DNA of 32,476 nucleotides from Egibacter sp. (GCA_003553795.1 PWFH01000115.1:1-32476); one strand, 5' to 3'. Positions 1 to 7,661 are shown, counted from the stretch's first letter. The notes: generated from the sequence alone by a model not told the origin. Program-made: numbers and translations.

Positions 1-1860
1 CCGCCCCTGGTGGAGGTAGATCGCACCGGGGTGCACCTGCCGGTGGGCGCGCGCCTCGTCGACGTCGAGCAGCCAGAGATCCGCGGCCCGCGGCAGGCGG
101 CCATCGGCCTCGGCGGTGGCCGCGAGGCGGAGCAGCCCGGCGCGCAGGTCGGCGAAGGCCATCATCGCCTCGCTGCGCAGCCGCTCGCGGCTGGTGATCG
201 TCGCCTGCGCCGCCCGCCAGACCGGGGTGAGCGCCCGGGCCCGCAGCGAGCGGGGCGGTGCGGGCGCCGCCGCGCGGGGCGGGGTCGCGGCCACCGCGAG
301 CAGCGCCGCGGGATCCTCGGCGAAGCGGGGGCGGGCGAGGTCGGACTCGTAGATGCCGCGGTGGCCGTGCGCGGCGAGGTAGCGCGACCACGCCGCGCGC
401 ACCTCCTGGTCGTCCGGCAGGCCCCCGCCGCGCAGCGCCTCGGCCGCGCCGGGCCGGGTCGCGACGAGCGCCCGCAGGTCGTCGAGGTCGGTGGCCATCC
501 GCGTCGCGGCGCTGCGACCCTCGCGCCCGAGCTCGGCGAGCACGCCGGCCCGGGCGAGCACCGCCACGGGCAGGCTCATCGCGTTCGCGAGCCCGAACAT
601 CTCGGTGACGAGCCCGGCGTAGCACGCCTCGGCGACGGCGACCGCCTCGCGGAAGCTCGCGGGTCGGGTCGCGGCGGCGCGCCGCAGCAGCGCCCCGGTG
701 CGCCGCGCCGAGCCGGCCACCCCGAGCTGGCGCACCCCGAGGCGCGCGAGGGCCGGCGCCTTGCGGGCCAGCCGCGCGGGGCGTGCACCGACGTCGGGCT
801 CGTCGAGGCCGGCCGCGCCGCCCATCGCGTCGGTGACGAGGCGTGTGGGCAGGCCGAGGTGGCGCAGGAGGTCGCGCAGGAGCGAGCGGTTGAGGAACGG
901 CCGCCCGGCGACGACCTCGACGAAGGGCCGCCCAGCCGGCAGGGTCGGGTCGGCGGCGCGGTAGTAGCCGAACAGCCGCGGGGAGGCGTCGGCGATGAGG
1001 CTCGTCATGAACGTCGACGGCAGGGCCGGCAGGATCTCCTTGTGGTTCGCGACGGTGAGGACCTCATCGCGCACGATCCCGCGGGTCAGCGGGCGGACCT
1101 GCACGAGCCAGCACGTGCGCCCGTCGTCGGCCCACTCGACATCCCAGTCCCCGCGCCCGAGGACGAGGCGGACCCCGCGCAGGAGCCGGGCCAGGCGGGC
1201 GGCGAACGGCGGCGCGCCCGCGGGCGCACGCGGGCGCTCGAAGGGCTCGAGACGCTCGAGGAGCGACCGTCGGCCGGTGACCCGTCCGGCGAGCAGGCGG
1301 TCGGCGAGGCCGTCGGTCCAGGCGACGACGTCGTCGAGGTGGTCGGCCTCGGTGGCCGCGACCCCGGCGTGGCGCGCCGGCACCATCGCGACGAGGAGCA
1401 CGTCGCGCCGCCGTGGCGCGCCGCCCCCACCGGAGGCTGGCCCCTGACCCCCGCCGGAGGCGCGCACCTGACCCCGACCGGAGGCGCGCACCTCCTCGAT
1501 CGCGGCGAGCAGCGCGGCGGGGTCGGCGCCGTCGACGTCGAGGAGGCTCGTGTAGCGACCGGCCTGCGCGGTGCCCTCGGCGTCCTCCCCGGCGAAGGCC
1601 GAGCGCACCGCGACGCGCGCGGGCACCTCGAGGAGACCACCTCGCCCACGGTCCCCGCTCGCGGCGAGGCCGAGGGCGGCGAGGCGCGCCCGGGGGGCCC
1701 CGGCGGCGCCGTGCCGCAGGGGCGCGAAGGCCTCGTCGGGCACGATCGCGCCGCGCGGAACCGGCAGGCCGGCGCCTGCGGCGTCGTGCAGGCGCGCGGC
1801 CTTGGGGGCGAGGGGCCCGGCGGGCGCCGCCCCGCCGAGCTCGAGGGCGCGGGCGGTCAC
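1..1860 (-). CDS. PEP-synthase / rifampin-phosphotransferase-like dikinase, partial (C-terminus outside window)
   Basis: The minus frame is open from a GTG at 1860 to the window edge (620 codons, no stop). The N-terminal ATP-grasp half resembles PPDK_N: a GLPVPRG segment near residue 31, VAVRSAFAGED at 83-93 (Arg86 in the nucleotide-binding position) and VEWADDG...LVQVRP at 241-257 (Glu242, Gln254). A helical middle region follows with NHKEILPALPS at 272-282 and HGHRGIYESDLARPRF at 498-513, a signature of PEP-synthase-like and rifampin phosphotransferase-like proteins. The phosphohistidine swivel domain should lie beyond base 1. The ATP-grasp part ends near residue 260, shorter than the roughly 310-330 I would expect, and carries a Gly/Ser-rich tandem-repeat linker at 124-147 where the YR segment normally is. 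Its GTG overlaps the hydrolase stop (GTGA). The family is clear, but the substrate (pyruvate, an antibiotic or other) cannot be told. Confidence 0.8.
   Translation of the reverse strand, partial: MTARALELGGAAPAGPLAPKAARLHDAAGAGLPVPRGAIVPDEAFAPLRHGAAGAPRARLAALGLAASGDRGRGGLLEVPARVAVRSAFAGEDAEGTAQAGRYTSLLDVDGADPAALLAAIEEVRASGRGQVRASGGGQGPASGGGGAPRRRDVLLVAMVPARHAGVAATEADHLDDVVAWTDGLADRLLAGRVTGRRSLLERLEPFERPRAPAGAPPFAARLARLLRGVRLVLGRGDWDVEWADDGRTCWLVQVRPLTRGIVRDEVLTVANHKEILPALPSTFMTSLIADASPRLFGYYRAADPTLPAGRPFVEVVAGRPFLNRSLLRDLLRHLGLPTRLVTDAMGGAAGLDEPDVGARPARLARKAPALARLGVRQLGVAGSARRTGALLRRAAATRPASFREAVAVAEACYAGLVTEMFGLANAMSLPVAVLARAGVLAELGREGRSAATRMATDLDDLRALVATRPGAAEALRGGGLPDDQEVRAAWSRYLAAHGHRGIYESDLARPRFAEDPAALLAVAATPPRAAAPAPPRSLRARALTPVWRAAQATITSRERLRSEAMMAFADLRAGLLRLAATAEADGRLPRAADLWLLDVDEARAHRQVHPGAIYLHQGR
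1420..1491 (-). repeat. Three tandem 24-bp coding repeats
   Basis: Read on the minus strand, three consecutive 24-nt units encode VRASGRGQ, VRASGGGQ and GPASGGGG (residues 124-147 of the dikinase-like protein). The first two units differ by about one base; the third is more diverged. They keep frame and insert a flexible Gly/Ser linker inside the ATP-grasp domain. The pattern suggests slippage duplication, so length may vary between strains. Confidence 0.8.
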
Positions 1861-2609
1861 GCGGCGGGCGCGGCGACGAGGCCGCGGGCGAGGTCGGCGA
1901 CGCGCCGGGCGTAGGCGCGGGGGTCGTCGAGCATCGGGAAGTGGTCCCAGCCTGGCACGCGGACGATCTCGGCCCGCGGCAGCAGGGCGCGGTAGTCCTC
2001 GACCTGCTCGACGGCGAGGAGCCGCTCGTCCTCGCCCCAGAGCAGGACCGCCGGCACGTCGACGGGGGCGAGTGAGGCGAACCACTCGGCGTCGATGAGG
2101 CGGAACATCGTCCCGAAGGCGGTGCAGCGCCCGTAGGCGGCGAGCATGCGGTCGGCGACGTCGACGGGCGTCTCGGGCGTGAGCGCGACGCGGCGCAGCA
2201 GCGGCCGCGCCGGCCGTGCGGCGATCGCCTGCTGCAGCAGGCGCGTCGCGCCGGGCAGGCGCATGAGGCGCGGCAGCGCGCGCTCGTCGAGGCGGGTGCC
2301 GACCGGCGCGTGGAGGATGACGCCGTCGACCTCCCCGACGTGGCGCTGGAGGAGGTCGAGGGCGAACGCGCCACCGATGCCGTGGCCGAGGACGACGCGC
2401 GGCCGCGGCGCGGCGAGCACGTGGCCGGCGAGGGCCTCGGCGTAGCCGGCGACGTCGGTGAGCGCCGGGTCGGCGGGCACGTCGGGGAAGCCCGGCAGGG
2501 TCGGCGCGACGAGCCGCACGCCCGCAGGGAGGTGCTCGTGGAGGAGGGCGAAGCGCAGCCCTCCCCCACCGTTGCCGTGCGCTGCGACGATCGTCACCGG
2601 AGGGCTCAT
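1857..2609 (-). CDS. Alpha/beta-hydrolase-fold protein lacking the nucleophile serine
   Basis: This 250-residue protein has the alpha/beta-hydrolase order: oxyanion segment AAHGNGGGG (residues 9-17), nucleophile elbow at 75-80, acid in LLWGEDERLL (Asp194) and the histidine in GWDHFPMLDDP (His223). The elbow reads GHGIGG where the family has GHSxGG, so residue 77 is Gly rather than Ser; the DNA clearly reads GGC. Asp and His are kept. It may have lost hydrolysis, work by another mechanism (some family members act as lyases or dioxygenases without Ser) or serve as a binding protein. The ATG at 2609 is preceded by GAGGG on the minus strand, rather close to the start. The stop overlaps the GTG of the dikinase-like gene, so the two are probably translationally coupled. 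It diverges from the SDR gene. Confidence 0.85.
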   Translation of the reverse strand: MSPPVTIVAAHGNGGGGLRFALLHEHLPAGVRLVAPTLPGFPDVPADPALTDVAGYAEALAGHVLAAPRPRVVLGHGIGGAFALDLLQRHVGEVDGVILHAPVGTRLDERALPRLMRLPGATRLLQQAIAARPARPLLRRVALTPETPVDVADRMLAAYGRCTAFGTMFRLIDAEWFASLAPVDVPAVLLWGEDERLLAVEQVEDYRALLPRAEIVRVPGWDHFPMLDDPRAYARRVADLARGLVAAPAA

Positions 2610-2773
2610 GCGCCCTCGCCTACCCGCCGGCGCGGTGGCCTATCCCCCCCTCCTCTTGCCCCCGGGGGCGGCACCGTGGCGGATGCCGGGCGTGCCACCA
2701 GGCGCAGGATGGGTATGAACGTCCGCCGGAGGGGGCAGCGAGGGCTCGGCCCTCTCGACCGAAGGGACCCGCC
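2610..2773. promoter_or_regulatory. Divergent intergenic region between the hydrolase and SDR genes
   Basis: These 164 bp must hold the start signals of two divergent units. Visible elements are a perfect palindrome GCCCCCGGGGGC at 2658-2669, a plus-strand TATGAA at 2714-2719 that could be a -10 for the SDR unit, and a minus-strand TAGGCG 7 nt before the hydrolase ATG that is only a weak -10. GAAGGGA at 2761-2767 is a good ribosome-binding site for the SDR. I cannot assign an operator. Confidence 0.4.
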
Positions 2774-3526
2774 ATGACGGAGCAAGCAGTCGCACTCGTG
2801 CTCGGGGGCGGTGGGGGCATCGGCAGCGCCCTCACCCGCCGCCTCGCCGGGTCCGGCTACCACGTCGTCGTCGCCGGACGGCGCCGCGAGCCCCTCGAGG
2901 CCGTCGCCGCCGAGGTCGGCGCGGGCGTCGAGGTGCGCCTCGCCGACGCGACCGACCCCGACGCGGTCGACGCGCTCGTCGAGGGTGTCACCGAGGCCCA
3001 CGGCCGCCTCGACGCCGCGGCGAGCGCCGTGGGCTCGCTCCTGCTCAAGCCCGCGCACCGCACGAGCGTCGAGGAGTACCGCGACGTCGTCGCCACGAAC
3101 CTCGACAGCGCGTTCTTCCTCGTGCGCGCCGCGACGAAGGCGATGCAGCGCAGCGGCGGGTCCATCGCGCTCGTCTCCTCGGTCGCCGGCCGCTTCGGCA
3201 TGAACCACCACGAGGCGATCGCCGCGGCGAAGGCCGGCGTCGAGGGCCTCGTCGTCGCCGCGGCGGCCTCCTACGCCGCGCGCGGCATCCGCGTCAACGC
3301 CGTGGCCCCCGGCCTCGTCGCCACGCCGATGACCGAGCGGCTCACGAGCAACGAGACCTCCCGCAAGGTCAGCGAGCACATGCACCCCCTCGGGCGCCTC
3401 GGCGAGCCCGACGACATCGCCTCGGCGCTCGCGTGGCTGCTCGACCCGGCGAACGGCTGGGTCACCGGCCAGGTCCTCGGCGTCGACGGCGGCATGGGCA
3501 CCGTCCAGCCGCGGCGGACCGGCTGA
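2774..3526 (+). CDS. SDR-family protein with catalytic Tyr replaced by Ile
   Basis: This 250-residue protein has the classical short-chain dehydrogenase fold. The N-terminal nucleotide loop is GGGGGIG (residues 11-17, normally TGxxxGIG). Asn109 is the structural Asn, VSSVAG holds Ser136, and the C-terminal part has RVNAVAPGLVATPM and a GQVLGVDGG ending. The active-site YxxxK reads IAAAK (Ile149, Lys153) in HHEAIAAAKAG; bases 3219-3240 show no frame problem. I recall SDR-like proteins with a similar NHEAIAAAK segment, so this may be an established atypical subgroup. Classical oxidoreductase chemistry is doubtful without the Tyr. Start: ATG at 2774 with GAAGGGA 6 nt upstream. Its stop overlaps the next ATG (TGATG). 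It heads the five-gene plus-strand unit. Confidence 0.85.
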   Translation: MTEQAVALVLGGGGGIGSALTRRLAGSGYHVVVAGRRREPLEAVAAEVGAGVEVRLADATDPDAVDALVEGVTEAHGRLDAAASAVGSLLLKPAHRTSVEEYRDVVATNLDSAFFLVRAATKAMQRSGGSIALVSSVAGRFGMNHHEAIAAAKAGVEGLVVAAAASYAARGIRVNAVAPGLVATPMTERLTSNETSRKVSEHMHPLGRLGEPDDIASALAWLLDPANGWVTGQVLGVDGGMGTVQPRRTG

Positions 3527-4911
3527 TGCCGCGCTTCACCTACGCGAGCCGGCTGCCGGTCGGCCAGGAGGAGGCCTTCGCCTGGCACGACCGCCCTGGC
3601 GCGCTCGAGCGGCTCTCCCCGCCCTTCCTTCCCGGCCGCGTCGAGCACCGCGACGGCTCCCTCGCGGAGGGCTCGCGGGTCGTCCTGCGGATGGGCCCGA
3701 CCCGCCTCGCACCGCGCTGGCACGCCCGCCACGTCACCTACGACCCGCCGCGGGAGTTCCGCGACGTCCAGGAGTCCGGCCCGTTCGCGGCCTTCGACCA
3801 CCGCCACCTCTTCGCCGCCGAGGGCGAGGAGGCCAGCGTGCTCACCGACGACGTCGTCTACCGCCTGCCCCTCGGGGCGCTCGGCGAGGCCGTCGCGGGG
3901 CCGATCGTCCGCCGCCAGCTCACGCGGATGTTCGCCTACCGCCACCGCCGCACGGTGGCCGACCTCGCCGCGCACGCCGCGGCCCGACGGAAGGGAGTGA
4001 CCCCCATGCGCATCGCCATCACCGGCTCGTCGGGCCTCATCGGCGAGGCCCTCACCGCGTTCCTCACCACCGGCGGCCACGACGTCGTGCGCCTCGTGCG
4101 GCGCGACCCCGCCGACGACGAGGCCTTCTGGGACCCCGCGAGCGGGCGCATCGACGCAGGCGCGCTGCGGGGCGTCGACGCCGTCGTCCACCTCGCCGGG
4201 GAATCGATCGCCTCCGGCCGCTGGACCGCCGAGCGCAAGCGCCGCATCCTCGAGAGCCGCACCGACAGCACCCGGCTGCTCGCCGAGACCCTCGCGTCGC
4301 TCGGCGACGAGGGGCCACGCACGCTCGTCTGCGCGTCGGGGATCAACTACTACGCCGACGGGGGCGACGAGGTCCTCACCGAGGAGAGCCCCGCCGGTGA
4401 GGACTTCCTCGCCCGGGTCTGCGTCGCCTGGGAGGCCGCCGCCGACCCCGCGCGCGAGGCGGGCGTGCGCGTCGCGCACCTGCGGACCTCCGCGGTGCTG
4501 AGCCCCGAGGGCGGCGCGCTCGGCAAGCAGCTGCCGATCTTCCGGGCCGGTCTCGGCGGGCGCTTCGGCAACGGCCGTCAGTACGACCCGTGGATCTCCC
4601 TCGACGACGTCGTGGGGCTCTACCACCATGTCCTCACGACGCCGGAGGTCGAGGGCCCGGTCAACGCCACCGCACCCAACCCGGTGACGAACGCCGAGTT
4701 CACCCGCACCCTCGCGAAGGTCCTGCGACGCCCGGCGGTCGTGCCGATCCCCAAGCTCGCTCCGCGCCTGCTGCTTGGCGAGATGGTCGACGGGCTGCTC
4801 TACCCGAGCCTGCGGGCCGTCCCGCGGGTCGCCGAGGCGACCGGCTACCGCTTCGCCCACCCCGAGCTCGAGGGCTGCCTGCGCGACGTGCTCGGCCGCC
4901 CCGCGGCGTAG
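3526..4911 (+). CDS. SRPBCC domain fused to TIGR01777-family epimerase-like SDR (YfcH/SDR39U1 type)
   Basis: This 461-residue protein has two domains. Residues 1 to about 155 form an SRPBCC/START-like ligand-binding domain (PRFTYASRLPV start, DHRHLF strand, DDVVYRLPLG ending). Residues 161-461 form an NAD(P)-binding epimerase-like domain starting MRIAITGSSGLIGE, with VVHLAGESI, CASGINYY and the C-terminal helix region typical of TIGR01777. Such fusions occur in several phyla; substrate and reaction are unknown. The ATG at 3526 overlaps the SDR stop (TGATG). Inside the gene, GGAAGGGAG at 3989-3997 lies 8 nt before an in-frame ATG at 4006, exactly at the epimerase domain start. A separate epimerase product or a relic of a two-gene ancestor is therefore possible. 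Confidence 0.85.
   Translation: MPRFTYASRLPVGQEEAFAWHDRPGALERLSPPFLPGRVEHRDGSLAEGSRVVLRMGPTRLAPRWHARHVTYDPPREFRDVQESGPFAAFDHRHLFAAEGEEASVLTDDVVYRLPLGALGEAVAGPIVRRQLTRMFAYRHRRTVADLAAHAAARRKGVTPMRIAITGSSGLIGEALTAFLTTGGHDVVRLVRRDPADDEAFWDPASGRIDAGALRGVDAVVHLAGESIASGRWTAERKRRILESRTDSTRLLAETLASLGDEGPRTLVCASGINYYADGGDEVLTEESPAGEDFLARVCVAWEAAADPAREAGVRVAHLRTSAVLSPEGGALGKQLPIFRAGLGGRFGNGRQYDPWISLDDVVGLYHHVLTTPEVEGPVNATAPNPVTNAEFTRTLAKVLRRPAVVPIPKLAPRLLLGEMVDGLLYPSLRAVPRVAEATGYRFAHPELEGCLRDVLGRPAA
3989..4008 (+). promoter_or_regulatory. Internal ribosome-binding site and in-frame ATG at the domain junction
   Basis: GGAAGGGAG at 3989-3997 is followed after 8 nt by ATG at 4006. This is in frame with the fusion protein and is the first codon of the epimerase domain (residue 161). 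Spacing and sequence are those of a good Shine-Dalgarno site. Use in vivo is inferred only. Confidence 0.5.
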
Positions 4912-4959
4912 CATGAGCGGGACACGCCTCGAGGAGCACACGACGACGAGGAGGCTGCG

Positions 4960-6210
4960 ATGAGCGCCGCGGACACCGACGTCCTCATCGTCGGCGGCGG
5001 GCTTGCCGGGCTCGCCGCGGCGAGGGCACTCGAGGACGCCGACGTCGACTGGCTCCTGCTCGACGCCGCCGACGCCCCGGGCGGGCGGGTGCGCACCGAC
5101 GTCGTCGACGGCTTCGCCCTCGACCGCGGCTTCCAGGTGCTGCTCACCGCCTACCCCGAGGCGCGCGAGGCCCTCGACTACGACGCCCTCGACCTCCACG
5201 CCTTCCTGCCGGGCGCGCTCGTGCGCGTCGAGGGGTCCCTGCGGCCGGTCAGCGACCCGTTCCGACTGCCGAGCCGCGCCCTGCGCAGCGCGCGCGCGCC
5301 GATCGGCTCGCTCGCCGACAAGCTGCGCGTCGCGAGCCTGCGCCGCCGGGTGCGCGACGAGGACCCCTTCGCCGTGCCCGAGCAGACGACCCTCGAGGAC
5401 CTGCGCGCGCTCGGCTTCAGCGAGCGCATCATCGACCGCTTCTTCCGCCCGTTCCTCGGCGGCGTGCTCCTCGACCCCGAGCTCGCGACCTCCAACCGGA
5501 TGTTCCGCTTCGTCATGAAGATGTTCGCCGAGGGCGACAGCGTCCTGCCCGCCGGCGGCATCGAGGCGATCCCCACCCAGCTCGCCTCCCATCTGCCCGC
5601 CGCGCGCCTGCGCATGGGCACCGCGGTCGCCGCGTTGCACGGGCGCGAGGCCACGCTCGCCGACGGCGACGAGCTCTACGCGCGCCACGCCGTGCTCGTG
5701 GCCACCGACGGTCCGGGCGCGGCGACCCTGCTCGAGGAGGTCGACGACCCCGGCTCGCGGGCGACGACGACGCTCTACTTCGCCGCGGAGCGCCCGCCGG
5801 TGGCCGAGCCCATGCTCATCCTCGACGGCGACGACTCCGGACCGGTCAACCACCTCTGCGTGCCGAGCCAGATCGCCCCCGGCTACGCCCCCGACGGCGC
5901 CGCGCTCGTCTCGGCCTCGGTCGTCGAGGGCGGCGGCCTGCGCGCCGAGGCCCTCGCCGACGCCGTGCGCGAGCAGCTGCGCGGCTGGTTCGGTCCCGGG
6001 GTGCGCACCTGGCGGCTGCTCGGGGCCTACCACGTCGCCCACGCCCAGCCCGCCCAGGACCCCCCGGCCCTCGCCGAGCCCGTGCGCGCCCACCGCCTCG
6101 GCGCGGGCCGCTACGTCGCCGGGGACCACCGCGAGAACGCCTCGATCAACGGCGCGCTGCGCTCGGGACGCCGGGCCGCCGAGGCCGTTCTCGCCGACAT
6201 CGCGGCGTGA
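4960..6210 (+). CDS. FAD-dependent amine-oxidase-like oxidoreductase
   Basis: This 416-residue flavoprotein belongs to the amine oxidase / protoporphyrinogen oxidase / phytoene desaturase superfamily. An N-terminal dinucleotide fold has VLIVGGGLAGLAAA (residues 8-21) and the downstream GGRVRTD signature. The C-terminus has the FAD-closing motif YVAGDHRENASINGALRSG, where the family usually has an S-I-x-G-A-x-x-SG pattern. No signal peptide or membrane segment is evident. The substrate cannot be told; a steroid-, carotenoid- or lipid-like molecule would fit the family and the SRPBCC/epimerase neighbour. Start: ATG at 4960 with GAGGAGG about 7 nt upstream. A 48-bp gap separates it from the previous gene, and its stop overlaps the GTG of the following membrane gene. 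Confidence 0.82.
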   Translation: MSAADTDVLIVGGGLAGLAAARALEDADVDWLLLDAADAPGGRVRTDVVDGFALDRGFQVLLTAYPEAREALDYDALDLHAFLPGALVRVEGSLRPVSDPFRLPSRALRSARAPIGSLADKLRVASLRRRVRDEDPFAVPEQTTLEDLRALGFSERIIDRFFRPFLGGVLLDPELATSNRMFRFVMKMFAEGDSVLPAGGIEAIPTQLASHLPAARLRMGTAVAALHGREATLADGDELYARHAVLVATDGPGAATLLEEVDDPGSRATTTLYFAAERPPVAEPMLILDGDDSGPVNHLCVPSQIAPGYAPDGAALVSASVVEGGGLRAEALADAVREQLRGWFGPGVRTWRLLGAYHVAHAQPAQDPPALAEPVRAHRLGAGRYVAGDHRENASINGALRSGRRAAEAVLADIAA

Positions 6211-6644
6211 CGGCGCTGCTGCTGGCCCACGCCGCCGCGACGTGGGCGATGGTCGGGCTCATCTGGACGATCCAGGTCCTGCACTACCCGCTCTTCGCTG
6301 CCGTCGGCGACGGCGCCTTCGCCGGCTACGAGGCCGCGCACACCCGCCGGATCACCGGGCTGCTCGCCGTGCCGTGGGGCGTCGAGGCCGCGACGACCCT
6401 CGCCCTCGCCCTGCTCGCCCCGCCGGGCGCCGCCCGCGCGCTCGCCTGGGGCGGTGCGCTCCTGCTCGCCGGGATCGTCGCCTCGACGGTCGTCGCCCAG
6501 GTGCCGCTGCACCGGGCGCTGTCGGAGGGCTTCGACCCTTCGGCGCACCGCCGGCTCGTCGCGACGAACTGGCTGCGCACGCTGCTGTGGACCGCCCGTG
6601 GCGCGGTCGCCCTCGCCCTCCTCGTCATCGTGGGGCCGGCGTGA
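6207..6644 (+). CDS. Four-helix membrane protein of unknown function
   Basis: This 145-residue protein has about four hydrophobic helices: residues 2-20, roughly 50-72, 77-98 and 124-143. The first helix ends in a conserved-looking WTIQVLHYPLF segment followed by FAGYEAAHTRRITG and a VPWGVEAATT segment. This W-x-x-Q-V-x-HYPLF...H..RI pattern recurs in uncharacterised bacterial membrane proteins. Charged residues in the loops (HRALSEGFDPSAHRRLV) likely face the cytoplasm. The GTG at 6207 overlaps the flavoprotein stop (GTGA), so translation is probably coupled, and its own stop overlaps the next GTG. It may be the membrane partner of the flavoprotein, but that is inferred from position only. 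Confidence 0.7.
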   Translation: MTALLLAHAAATWAMVGLIWTIQVLHYPLFAAVGDGAFAGYEAAHTRRITGLLAVPWGVEAATTLALALLAPPGAARALAWGGALLLAGIVASTVVAQVPLHRALSEGFDPSAHRRLVATNWLRTLLWTARGAVALALLVIVGPA

Positions 6645-6811
6645 GCGGCGAGGCCGGGCCCGAGGCCAACCGCGCCGAGCCCCGCCGCGGGCCGCGGCCG
6701 GGCGAGCCCCCGACGGGCTGGCGCCTGACCCGGGTGCTCTTCGTCCTCACCGCCGTCGTGGCGGTGGCGATCACCGTCGTGCTCGTCGGCGCCGTCGTGC
6801 TCGGTTCGTGA
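6641..6811 (+). CDS. Small single-pass membrane protein, 56 aa
   Basis: This short frame starts at the GTG at 6641, which overlaps the preceding stop (GTGA). It encodes a 28-residue hydrophilic, Pro/Arg-rich N-terminus followed by one hydrophobic helix (residues 32-54) and a two-residue tail. The arginines before the helix predict a cytoplasmic N-terminus. I recognise no family. Support comes from the start-stop overlap shared with the other genes of the unit, the well-formed transmembrane helix and the fit into the gap before convergent trpA (7 bp away). It could be an accessory subunit or membrane anchor of the preceding genes. Confidence 0.6.
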   Translation: MSGEAGPEANRAEPRRGPRPGEPPTGWRLTRVLFVLTAVVAVAITVVLVGAVVLGS

Positions 6812-6818
6812 GCGCCCC

Positions 6819-7661
6819 TCAGCCGGGGTAGCCGCGGCGGCAGCCCTCGGCGAGCTCGGCGGTGAGCTCGGCGACCGCGGACGGCCCGCCCGCCGCGATC
6901 GCCCGCACGAGGGCGGAGCCGACGATGACGCCGTCGGCGAAGCCGGCGACCTCCTCGGCCTGCGCGGCGGTCGACACGCCGATGCCGACGCAGACGGGCC
7001 GCCCGCTGAGCGCCCGCAGGCGCTCGACGAGCGGTCGTGCGCTGTCGGCGAGGGTCTCGCGGGCGCCGGTCACCCCCATCGTCGAGGTCGCGTAGACGAA
7101 CCCGGTCGAGGCCTGCGCGGCGGCGGCGAGGCGCTCCTCGGAGGAGACCGGCGCGGTGAGGAACACCGTCGCGAGGTCGTGGGCGTCGGCGACGGCGCGC
7201 CACGGTCCGCCCTCCTCACCGGGCAGGTCGGGGATGATCGCCCCGGCCAGGCCCGCCTCGGCGGCGTCGACGGCGAAGGCCTCGAGCCGCTCGGTGCCCC
7301 CGTAGTGCCACACGAGGTTGTAGTACGTCATCACGAGCGCGGGCACGTCGATCGCCGCGGTGAGCTCGGCGCACATCGCGAAGTCGTCGCGGGGCGTGAG
7401 GCCGGCCTCGAGGGCGACCTGGTTGGCGGCCTGGATCGTCGGGCCGTCCATGAGCGGGTCGGAGTAGGGGAAGCCGACCTCGAGGAGGTCCGCCCCGCCC
7501 TCCACCGCGGCCTCGAGGCAGGCCCGGGAGCCGGCGAGGTCGGGATAGCCCGCCGGCAGGTACACGACGAGGGCGGCGCGGCCCTCGTCGTTGGCGGCGC
7601 GGATCGCCGCCTCGACGCTCGCCGCGCGCGCGCCCGCCGCGGTCGGCGTGGCCGCGCTCAC
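6819..7661 (-). CDS. trpA: Tryptophan synthase alpha subunit
   Basis: TrpA cleaves indole-3-glycerol phosphate to indole and glyceraldehyde 3-phosphate and passes indole to TrpB. This 280-residue TIM-barrel protein shows the family signature [19 protein letters not shown] (59-77), with catalytic Glu61 and Asp72 in the expected places. It also has [16 protein letters not shown], the [11 protein letters not shown] loop and a [13 protein letters not shown] phosphate-binding end. Length is normal; the first 14 residues are Ala-rich and may be dispensable. The GTG at 7661 overlaps the trpB stop (GTGA), which fits 1:1 coupled synthesis of the alpha2beta2 complex. It is the last gene of the trpCBA block and converges on the small membrane gene; no clear terminator fits in the 7-bp gap. 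Confidence 0.97.
   Translation of the reverse strand: MSAATPTAAGARAASVEAAIRAANDEGRAALVVYLPAGYPDLAGSRACLEAAVEGGADLLEVGFPYSDPLMDGPTIQAANQVALEAGLTPRDDFAMCAELTAAIDVPALVMTYYNLVWHYGGTERLEAFAVDAAEAGLAGAIIPDLPGEEGGPWRAVADAHDLATVFLTAPVSSEERLAAAAQASTGFVYATSTMGVTGARETLADSARPLVERLRALSGRPVCVGIGVSTAAQAEEVAGFADGVIVGSALVRAIAAGGPSAVAELTAELAEGCRRGYPG

Noticed and set aside
1420-1491. Tandem repeats as a CRISPR or minisatellite array
   Set aside because: Only three units without spacers, in frame within a coding region.
10-1914. 634-codon open frame on the plus strand
   Set aside because: Its translation is Arg/Gly/Glu-rich with no domain. The opposite strand encodes a recognisable PEP-synthase-like protein, so this is a high-GC shadow frame.
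3271-6129. 952-codon open frame on the minus strand
   Set aside because: It is antisense to four well-supported genes and has low-complexity His/Arg/Glu/Gly composition without motifs.
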